This document shows positions 1 through 6,579 of a DNA stretch of 33,134 nucleotides, in pieces; position 1 is the first letter of the stretch; every line of letters begins with the position of its first letter. This DNA is from Spirosoma fluviale (GTDB lineage Bacteria; Bacteroidota; Bacteroidia; Cytophagales; Cyclobacteriaceae). The notes beneath the pieces are model-generated. The model made no database searches. It was not told the origin of the DNA and saw only the letters and a list, made by a program, of their open reading frames with translations. The stretch covers positions 1 to 33,134 of the forward strand of contig CAMDLI010000013.1 of NCBI GenBank assembly GCA_945901615.1. Reading direction: 5' to 3'. Position numbers and translations under genes: made by a program.

Positions 1-1533
1 ATCCTCATCAAAGACGGCGTTATTTTAGGAGTGGGATCCTCCCTATCGCTACCCAAAGAAGCAAAAATCATCGCAGGTGATTCGCTTTATGTCTATCCAG
101 GATTTATCGATGGCGCAGGAAATATGGGCATCACCAAACCTAAAGATGTAGAGCGTCCTAAAGATTTTGTTTCCTCCAATCCTGCCGATGAAATTGCTGG
201 GATCACTCCTTGGAGATCGGCATCTGATGCTTACGCAGCTGTAAGCACTCAAGTAGACGATTGGAGAAAAGCAGGTTTTACGCTTAGTCAGGTAGTTCCT
301 GATGGGGGCATGCTACCCGGTAAAACTGCCCTCGTACTACTTGGAGATGGTAAAGCCAACAATTTCTTGAAACTAAACGCTGCCCTAGCTGCAAATTACA
401 GAAGTTCTCGAGGCATGTACCCAGCTACCCTTGCAGGTGTAATGGCCAAGTTTCGAGACATCTACCAAAACACTACCCTGGTACTAGAGCACGAGCGACT
501 ATTCACCTTTACAGCAGGTGTCAAAAGACCACAGGCTACTCCAACACAAACGGCCTTGATGCCGGTAGTTCAAAAGCAATTGCCTGTACTTTTCGCTGCG
601 GGTTCTGAACTTGAAATCCGCCGTGCATTGGCCCTACAAAAAGAGTTAGGGTTCAAAATAATCCTGACAGGCTTAGAAAATTACGAATCAGTAATCGGCG
701 CAATCAAGTCCTCCGGCACTCCTATTCTTATCAAGTTGCAGGTACCAGATGACAAGTCCATCAAAGCACAAAAAGCAGAGGGCGTTACTGAAGCCACCAA
801 AGCGCAGTATGCCCGAGTAAAGGAATCCTACGACAAGGCACTGAAGCAAGCCGCTCAATTGGAAAAAGCAGGTATTCTTTTTGGATTCAGCACAGTAGAT
901 GCCAAGGCAACAGATGTACAAAAAACGTTGAAGGCAATGATTGACAATGGATTAAGTCAAAAAGCAGCCTTTGCAGCGCTAACCACTAATCCTGCAGCAA
1001 TATTGGGCGTAAGTGGATTGGTTGGAACTATTGAAAAAGGGAAACTAGCTAACCTAGTGTTGACTACAGATACACTTTTCAAGGAAGAGGCCCAAATCAA
1101 GCACGTGATAGCGGATGGTTATGTTTTCGATTACGAAATCAAGAAGAAGGCTGTAAAGGCTGAAACTAACGCAAAACCTGAAGCCGCTTCCGATGCAGTA
1201 CAAGTGGAGGGCGTATGGGAATACACCTCAGAAACCCCAGCAGGAAGTTCAGGAGGAGAAATTACCTTGAAGCGTGAAAACGGGGCATTGGGTGGAACCA
1301 TCACCTATGATGACCCAACTGGATCTGGAAAAGCGTCCGCTCCAATCAAAAATGCGAGCCTCACTGGAAAAACAATCAGTTTTGAATTTGATGTAGCCGC
1401 AGGAGGCATGAGCCTAACGGTGACTATTTCGGGAGAAATCACCGGAAAAAACATGGATGGTTCCTTGTCTGTACCCCAAATGGGTTCTTTCCCTGTAAAA
1501 GCAACACTTTCTTCACCTAGCCAAGCGAACTAA
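1..1533 (+). CDS. Amidohydrolase-family protein lacking HxH metal motif (5' truncated)
   Basis: The reading frame is open from base 1, so the N-terminus, presumably with a signal peptide, lies outside the window; the GTG at 31 is internal. The protein belongs to the amidohydrolase (imidazolonepropionase/dihydroorotase-like) superfamily. This is shown by the strand-1 region YPGFIDG (about bases 97-117), the AALTTNPAAILG block and the closing GTIEKGKLANLVL block typical of the composite domain. The usual His-x-His after strand 1 is replaced by GAGNMG, so a canonical binuclear metal site looks impossible. About 100 C-terminal residues after the barrel (from about base 1200) form an extra Gly/Thr/Ser-rich, probably beta-sheet domain. 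The stop is 2 bases before the next amidohydrolase ATG, so the genes are almost certainly co-transcribed. The family is clear; substrate and catalytic competence are unknown. Confidence 0.88.
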   Translation: MLIKDGVILGVGSSLSLPKEAKIIAGDSLYVYPGFIDGAGNMGITKPKDVERPKDFVSSNPADEIAGITPWRSASDAYAAVSTQVDDWRKAGFTLSQVVPDGGMLPGKTALVLLGDGKANNFLKLNAALAANYRSSRGMYPATLAGVMAKFRDIYQNTTLVLEHERLFTFTAGVKRPQATPTQTALMPVVQKQLPVLFAAGSELEIRRALALQKELGFKIILTGLENYESVIGAIKSSGTPILIKLQVPDDKSIKAQKAEGVTEATKAQYARVKESYDKALKQAAQLEKAGILFGFSTVDAKATDVQKTLKAMIDNGLSQKAAFAALTTNPAAILGVSGLVGTIEKGKLANLVLTTDTLFKEEAQIKHVIADGYVFDYEIKKKAVKAETNAKPEAASDAVQVEGVWEYTSETPAGSSGGEITLKRENGALGGTITYDDPTGSGKASAPIKNASLTGKTISFEFDVAAGGMSLTVTISGEITGKNMDGSLSVPQMGSFPVKATLSSPSQAN

Positions 1534-1535
1534 AC

Positions 1536-2927
1536 ATGAAAAAGCACATTTACCTTATCGCTGCGTTTCTAGGATTGGGTGTAGGGATTTCCCAGGCACA
1601 AGTCCAAAAGGGTAGTGTATTGATAAAAAATGCGACCGTACTCACGGTCACTAAAGGCAACCTGGAATCTTCGGATGTATTGGTTCAGAACGGAATCATC
1701 ATACAGCTGGGAAAAAATCTTACCGCTCCAGCTGGTGTAAATACAATCGATGCTTCAGGCAAATACTTGATGCCAGGCATCATTGATGCACACTCCCACG
1801 TGGGGTTGGATGTAGTAAACGAAGGCTCAGCTCCTATTACTTCAGAAATCCGCATGAAGGATGTAGTCAACCCTACTGAAATCGGTATCTACCGTGCCTT
1901 GGCAGGTGGCGTAACCGTTTCGCATGCCATGCACGGCTCAGCCAATGTGGTAGGTGGACAAAATGCTACCCTAAAACATCGTTGGGGAAGCATGGATCCT
2001 GCAGACGTCATCATGCAAGACGCTCCGCGTACCATCAAATTTGCTTTGGGTGAGAACCCAACGCGTGTACATGGTAGAGGCAATGGCATACAGCCCCGTT
2101 CTAGAATGGGTGTAGAAGCGGTGATCAGAAATGGATTTAACGAAGCCATCCAATACAAGAAAGGATGGGAGGCTTATCAGCTTGCCAAAAATCAAAAAGG
2201 CAATACGACCCCTCCCCCTGCTTACAACGAGCGTCTACAAACGCTAGCGGATATCTTGGATGGTAAAATCATCATCCATTGCCATTCCTATCGTGCCGAT
2301 GAAATCTACATGTTGATCAATGTCATCAAGGATTTCAACATCAAAAAGGTGGTATTCCAACATACCAACGAAGGATTTAAAGTTGCCCCTGAAATTGCCG
2401 AATACACCATGGGTGCATCGGTATTTGCGGACTGGTGGGCATACAAGATGGAAGTGTATTATTCCACAGCCTTCAATGCTGCCATCCTTCAAAAAAATGG
2501 AGCCCTTACTTCCATCAATTCGGATTCCGCCGAACTTATTCGTCACTTGTACCATGAAGCTGCCAAAACTCAGCGTTATGGCGGTTTGACTGATGAGGAA
2601 GCCTTAGCCATGATCACCATCAATCCTGCCAAGCAATTGGGAATTGAGGATAAGGTAGGTTCCATTGAAGTGGGTAAGCAAGCAGATTTAGTCATTTTTG
2701 AAGGGCATCCCCTTTCTTCTTACGCGGTTCCTCAAATGACCTTTGTGGATGGTGTCAAGTACTTTGACATCAAAAAAGACAACAACGATCAGCGCCAGTG
2801 GGTAGCAGCTACTGAGATGGTAGAACCTATTTTCTTGAGAGCCAATGAGGAAGCCCACCGTTGCATGCAGGATGTTGACGCTTACTTTGAAGCATTTCAG
2901 GGAGCATTCTTGAAAGAAAAACACTAA
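1536..2927 (+). CDS. Secreted amidohydrolase with intact metal-binding motifs
   Basis: A 463-residue exported amidohydrolase. A signal peptide covers about residues 1-21, with cleavage near SQA-Q. The metal-site signatures are present: GIIDAHSHVG with His86 and His88, then HCHS, FQHTNEG and a late Asp in INSDS. The closing IEVGKQADLVIFEGHPL block is typical of imidazolonepropionase-like and isoaspartyl-dipeptidase-like hydrolases. Reactions in this family are hydrolyses of C-N bonds in cyclic amides, dipeptides or related compounds; the substrate cannot be read from the sequence. It is the middle gene of three paralogs (2 bases after the previous stop, 23 before the next start) and the only one keeping the HxH, so it may supply the chemistry for the group. 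The following M28 peptidase suggests a peptide or amino-acid-derived substrate, which is inference. Confidence 0.9.
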   Translation: MKKHIYLIAAFLGLGVGISQAQVQKGSVLIKNATVLTVTKGNLESSDVLVQNGIIIQLGKNLTAPAGVNTIDASGKYLMPGIIDAHSHVGLDVVNEGSAPITSEIRMKDVVNPTEIGIYRALAGGVTVSHAMHGSANVVGGQNATLKHRWGSMDPADVIMQDAPRTIKFALGENPTRVHGRGNGIQPRSRMGVEAVIRNGFNEAIQYKKGWEAYQLAKNQKGNTTPPPAYNERLQTLADILDGKIIIHCHSYRADEIYMLINVIKDFNIKKVVFQHTNEGFKVAPEIAEYTMGASVFADWWAYKMEVYYSTAFNAAILQKNGALTSINSDSAELIRHLYHEAAKTQRYGGLTDEEALAMITINPAKQLGIEDKVGSIEVGKQADLVIFEGHPLSSYAVPQMTFVDGVKYFDIKKDNNDQRQWVAATEMVEPIFLRANEEAHRCMQDVDAYFEAFQGAFLKEKH

Positions 2928-2950
2928 TCACCCCGAAAATTCAATCGAAC

Positions 2951-4252
2951 ATGAACCGAATGTATAAAACCTTTTGTGCCCTCCTACTTGCCCTACTCCC
3001 CGTGGTGGCAATGGCCCAAATTGACGGGGAATTTGTAAAACCTCGCAATGGAAAATTCTTATTAAAAAACGCGACTGTAGTTACGGTCACCAAGGGAACG
3101 CTTGCCAATACCTCCGTTTTTTTGGAAAATGGTAAAATTTCCAAGGTAGGCACCAATCTTTCCTCCGATGGAGCAGAGGTGATCGATTGTACTGGCCTAT
3201 TTATCTATCCAGGAATCATCGATGGCGGTACCCGCCTAGGATTGGTGGAAGTGAGCTCAGTACCTGAAACCGTAGACTATGCCGATGTAGGCAATGTTAC
3301 GCCGAATATGCAGGCCTTGACCACGGTCAATCCAAATTCTGAGGCCATTGGTGTGACCCGAGTATCCGGTGTCACTACCGTGCTTACCGTGCCTTCCGGA
3401 GGACTATTCCCAGGTACTGCAGCATTGATCAACCTGAATGGCTACACTCCAGATCAAATGTATGGTGGCTTTAAGGCGGTAGCCATGATATTCCCTAGCT
3501 CGGGAAGACGTGGTCGTTTTGATCGCAGATCAGATGAGGACGTCAAAAAAGATGGTGAAAAGGCTCTAAAAGAAGCCAACGACATCTGGGAAAATGCCAA
3601 ATCTTACCTTGAACTCAAAAAATCGGGAGCCACACTTGCTTACTTCCCTGAAATGGAGCAACTGTCCAAAGTTATTTCGGGCGAACTTCCGCTACTTATC
3701 GAGGTAAATGCAGCTTCAGATATCCAGCAAGCCATCAAGTGGGTGGAAGGAAAAAATATCAAGGTGATCTTTACAGGTGTTGCCGAAGGCTGGCGTGTGG
3801 CTGACGAAATTGCCAAAGCCAAGATTCCAGTAGTTACTGGCCCAGTTCAGGAGCTCCCTACCCGTTCTTCTGATCGCTACGATGCTCCTTACGCCAATGC
3901 TGGATTACTTGCAAAGGCAGGTGTGAAAGTGGCACTTCGTACGGATGATGAGGAAAATGTAAGAAACCTACCTTTCCATGCTGCCTTTGCAGCAGCATAT
4001 GGACTAGGTAAGGAAGAAGCCTTGAAAGCCGTAACCATCAATCCAGCAGAAATCTTCGGAGTAGCAGATCAGTATGGATCTGTGGAGGCAGGAAAGCGTG
4101 CCAACCTGATTGTTTCCACAGGAGATCCTTTTGAGACTAGATCACAAATCATGCACGTATTCATCGATGGGTATCGAATTCCGATGTCCAACCGACATAT
4201 ACGCCTCTATCAAGAGTTTTTGGAAAGATCCCCGGGTCTCAAGGCCAATTGA
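2951..4252 (+). CDS. Secreted amidohydrolase-like protein lacking HxH metal motif
   Basis: A 433-residue exported paralog of the preceding gene. A signal peptide covers about residues 1-22 (a Leu/Ala-rich core ending VVAMA-Q). The mature start FLLKNATVVTVTKGTL is close to the matching part of the upstream paralog (VLIKNATVLTVTKGNL), which points to tandem duplication. The strand-1 motif reads IIDGGTRLGL, so both HxH histidines are lost. The position usually occupied by a later metal-ligand His reads LLIEVNAASD. The late aspartates survive in LRTDDEENVRNLP, and the closing SVEAGKRANLIVSTGDP block is intact. The fold is therefore preserved while most metal ligands are missing. It could be a pseudoenzyme, a subunit of a complex with the neighbour, or an enzyme using other chemistry. 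Start is the first Met; Met4 is an alternative. Confidence 0.88.
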   Translation: MNRMYKTFCALLLALLPVVAMAQIDGEFVKPRNGKFLLKNATVVTVTKGTLANTSVFLENGKISKVGTNLSSDGAEVIDCTGLFIYPGIIDGGTRLGLVEVSSVPETVDYADVGNVTPNMQALTTVNPNSEAIGVTRVSGVTTVLTVPSGGLFPGTAALINLNGYTPDQMYGGFKAVAMIFPSSGRRGRFDRRSDEDVKKDGEKALKEANDIWENAKSYLELKKSGATLAYFPEMEQLSKVISGELPLLIEVNAASDIQQAIKWVEGKNIKVIFTGVAEGWRVADEIAKAKIPVVTGPVQELPTRSSDRYDAPYANAGLLAKAGVKVALRTDDEENVRNLPFHAAFAAAYGLGKEEALKAVTINPAEIFGVADQYGSVEAGKRANLIVSTGDPFETRSQIMHVFIDGYRIPMSNRHIRLYQEFLERSPGLKAN

Positions 4253-4257
4253 TCTGA

Positions 4258-4289
4258 AGAGACCATGGATCCATTCCATGGTCTTTTTG
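4258..4289 (+). terminator. Intrinsic terminator after the amidohydrolase operon
   Basis: Perfect 8-bp stem GACCATGG / CCATGGTC (4261-4268 and 4276-4283) around a 7-base loop, followed by TTTTT. Weak A/G-T pairs lengthen the stem outward. It lies just after the third amidohydrolase stop and separates that operon from the M28 peptidase gene. Confidence 0.75.
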
Positions 4290-4353
4290 CTTTTGTTCTC
4301 ACCGATCGCTACCAACCTAGAAGTAAATAATTTTCAACTCCATTGTTTAACCC

Positions 4354-6450
4354 ATGTTTCAAAAATCACTCTATCTAGCCACCGCCTTACTTCTTTCGCT
4401 CAATGTTTTTGGGCAGCAGGATGGATTTTTTACATCTCAAGTATCCACACAAAAGAAGTTTGAGTCCGATTACCTCAAAGCAGTCAATTACGATCGCTTT
4501 AAGATCCATTTGACCGAGCTGACCAAGAGTCCACATATCGCTGGCACACCTGAAAATGAGCTTGTCAAAGACTACATGGTGGATATCATGTCTAAGGCAG
4601 GCATGGAGGTCAAGGTTTGGCCATACGATGTGTATCTGCCCAATCATCCAGGAAAGTCTGAACTGCAAATCATTAGCCCCGTGCAGCTTACACTTTCTCA
4701 AAAAGAAGGTGAGCTTGCGGAAGACCCTTTCTCCAAAGATCCCCGACTACACTTAGGCTTTAATGCCTTCTCTGGCAGTGGAGATGTCACAGCTGAGGTC
4801 GTATACGTCAACTACGGTACTCGAGAAGACTTCATGAAGCTGGTAGAAATGGGCGTTCCGCTAAAAGGAAAAGTTGCCATCGCTCGCTATGGAGGCAATT
4901 TCCGTGGCTACAAGGCCAAGTTTGCCGAGCAAAATGGCATGATCGGCTTGGTGGTGTACACCGATCCCAAGGATTCTGGATTTACCAGAGGAGATGTGTA
5001 TCCCAAAGGCCCTTTTTACAACGAAACTACTATCCAAAGAGGATCTATGTTGACCTTGGATTTCACTGGTGATCCTTTGACTCCCAACCGACCTGCCCTA
5101 CCCTTGGATGGTCCAGAAAAAATCAAGCGGGACGATCCTGCTACGGTAGACTTTCACACCATTCCAGTGACCCCTATTGGATACGGTGCTGCCAAAGAGA
5201 TCTTGAGCAGAATGACAGGTGCAGATGTACCTGCAGCATGGCAAGGAGGACTTCCCTTTACCTACAAACTTACAGGCGGTGCCGACTTGAAGGTTCGCGT
5301 CATGGTGGATCAAAAGCCTGATTTTATTCGTGCCAACAACGTCGTAGGCACTTTTATCGGTAAAGATCATCCAGACGAATGGATCATCTTAGGTAGTCAC
5401 TACGATGCTTGGTCCTTTGGTGCTACGGATCCAAATTCCGGCACAGCCATGCTGCTGACCTTTGCTGAAGCCTTGGGCGAGTTGTATAAAAATGGCCAAA
5501 GGCCTTCCCGCTCCATCTTGATTGGACATTGGGATGCCGAAGAGCAGGGCGTAATTGGATCTACCGAATGGGTAGAGCATTTGAGAAAAGAGCTGGGCGC
5601 AAAAGCAATTTCCTACATGAACTTTGATGGGGGTGCTTCTGGGCGGAATTTTGGTGCTTCAGCTGCACCAACCTTGAAAAAACTCATCATCGATGCTTCT
5701 AAGGAGGTCAGCTACCCCGACTCTGCCAAAACAGTTTTTGAAATTTGGGCAGGAAAAAATGCTGAGCCAGGTATTGGAAATTTGGGTGGTGGATCTGACC
5801 ATATCGCCTTCTACATGCATGTGGGCATACCTTCCTTGAGCGGAGGTTCTGGAGGAAATACAGCCTATCATTCCAATTACGACAACATTCACTACTACGG
5901 GAAGTTTTCTGATCCGAGCTTTAAAATGGGCGGTGCCGTGGCCCAAGTGTTTGGGCTGGTGGCCATTCGTCAAGCCAATGCCACTATCATTCCTTACGAT
6001 GTACCTCGCTATGCTCAAGATTTGAAAGGGCACTTTGAGCAGGCAGTAAAGAATGTGAAAGCCATGGACCCAAATTTTGCTGGGTTTGATCAGGTACAAA
6101 CAGCATTAAAAGCACTCGAAGAAAGTTCAGAGGTTTACAAAAATTCACTACAAAATGCACTTGCAGCCGAAAAACTAAATGCGGTGACCTTGAAAAAAAT
6201 CAACACAGGTTTGATCGACTTGGAAAAAAGCTGGATTGATCCAAAGGGGATGTACTACGGCGAATGGTACAAGTCCTTGTATGTGTGTAACGATCCCTTC
6301 TCAGGCTATGCCTCTTGGATCTTACCAGGCATACAGTACGAAGTAGCAACCAAGAATACCAGCAGACTAGAAGAATGGGATACGCGCTATGCCAATGCCA
6401 TCCTTGATCTCAGCAAAAAAATAAGCAAGCTGAGTAGTCAACTTCAGTAA
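4354..6450 (+). CDS. Secreted M28 family metallopeptidase, glutamate carboxypeptidase II-like
   Basis: A 698-residue zinc exopeptidase resembling the NAALADase/PSMA/transferrin-receptor group. It starts with a signal peptide (residues 1-20, ending VFG-QQ). A protease-associated (PA) domain is inserted at about residues 120-280, then comes the M28 catalytic domain, and a C-terminal helical TfR-type dimerisation region from about residue 560. The di-zinc site is complete: His349 (GSHYDAW), bridging Asp359 (DPNSG), Glu396 and Glu397 (DAEEQG), Asp425 (NFDGG) and His506 (AYHSNYD). The spacing of the first five equals that of human GCPII (His377, Asp387, Glu424/425, Asp453). Expected role is periplasmic or extracellular removal of C-terminal amino acids, classically glutamate, from peptides. 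It has its own terminator and may be transcribed apart from the amidohydrolases. Confidence 0.93.
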   Translation: MFQKSLYLATALLLSLNVFGQQDGFFTSQVSTQKKFESDYLKAVNYDRFKIHLTELTKSPHIAGTPENELVKDYMVDIMSKAGMEVKVWPYDVYLPNHPGKSELQIISPVQLTLSQKEGELAEDPFSKDPRLHLGFNAFSGSGDVTAEVVYVNYGTREDFMKLVEMGVPLKGKVAIARYGGNFRGYKAKFAEQNGMIGLVVYTDPKDSGFTRGDVYPKGPFYNETTIQRGSMLTLDFTGDPLTPNRPALPLDGPEKIKRDDPATVDFHTIPVTPIGYGAAKEILSRMTGADVPAAWQGGLPFTYKLTGGADLKVRVMVDQKPDFIRANNVVGTFIGKDHPDEWIILGSHYDAWSFGATDPNSGTAMLLTFAEALGELYKNGQRPSRSILIGHWDAEEQGVIGSTEWVEHLRKELGAKAISYMNFDGGASGRNFGASAAPTLKKLIIDASKEVSYPDSAKTVFEIWAGKNAEPGIGNLGGGSDHIAFYMHVGIPSLSGGSGGNTAYHSNYDNIHYYGKFSDPSFKMGGAVAQVFGLVAIRQANATIIPYDVPRYAQDLKGHFEQAVKNVKAMDPNFAGFDQVQTALKALEESSEVYKNSLQNALAAEKLNAVTLKKINTGLIDLEKSWIDPKGMYYGEWYKSLYVCNDPFSGYASWILPGIQYEVATKNTSRLEEWDTRYANAILDLSKKISKLSSQLQ

Positions 6451-6462
6451 TCAGAGATAAAT

Positions 6463-6498
6463 AAAAAACCGCGGAGAGCCATTTCCGCGGTTTTTTTT
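6463..6498 (+). terminator. Strong terminator after the M28 peptidase gene
   Basis: Stem CCGCGGA / TCCGCGG (6469-6475 and 6484-6490) with an 8-base loop. It is flanked by A6 on the left and T8 on the right, so it can work in both directions. It starts 13 bases after the M28 peptidase stop. Confidence 0.85.
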
Positions 6499-6520
6499 AT
6501 TTAGAGTGAAGGTGTATTGC

Positions 6521-6544
6521 AAAAAAGACCCGCCGCGGCGGGTC
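6521..6544 (-). terminator. Terminator after the minus-strand surface protein gene
   Basis: The GC-rich palindrome GACCCGCCGCGGCGGGTC (6527-6544) is preceded on the plus strand by A6. Read on the minus strand this is a hairpin followed by TTTTTT, placed 36 bases past the stop of the gene ending at 6580. Confidence 0.75.
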
Positions 6545-6557
6545 AAACCTAGAATAA

Positions 6558-6576
6558 CCGCGGGTGAAACCCGTGG
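6558..6576. repeat. GC-rich hairpin CCGCGGGT-gaa-ACCCGTGG
   Basis: Short inverted repeat with a 3-base loop and one G-T wobble, directly after the minus-strand stop codon. It is the third hairpin in about 110 bases and shares the CCGCGG core with its two neighbours. No T-run follows, so it is not a terminator by itself; it may protect a transcript 3' end. Confidence 0.5.
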
Positions 6577-6579
6577 ATC

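Noticed and set aside
4110-4463. Plus-strand frame overlapping the third amidohydrolase and the M28 peptidase
   Set aside because: It is a shadow of two well-supported genes in other frames and shows no family features.
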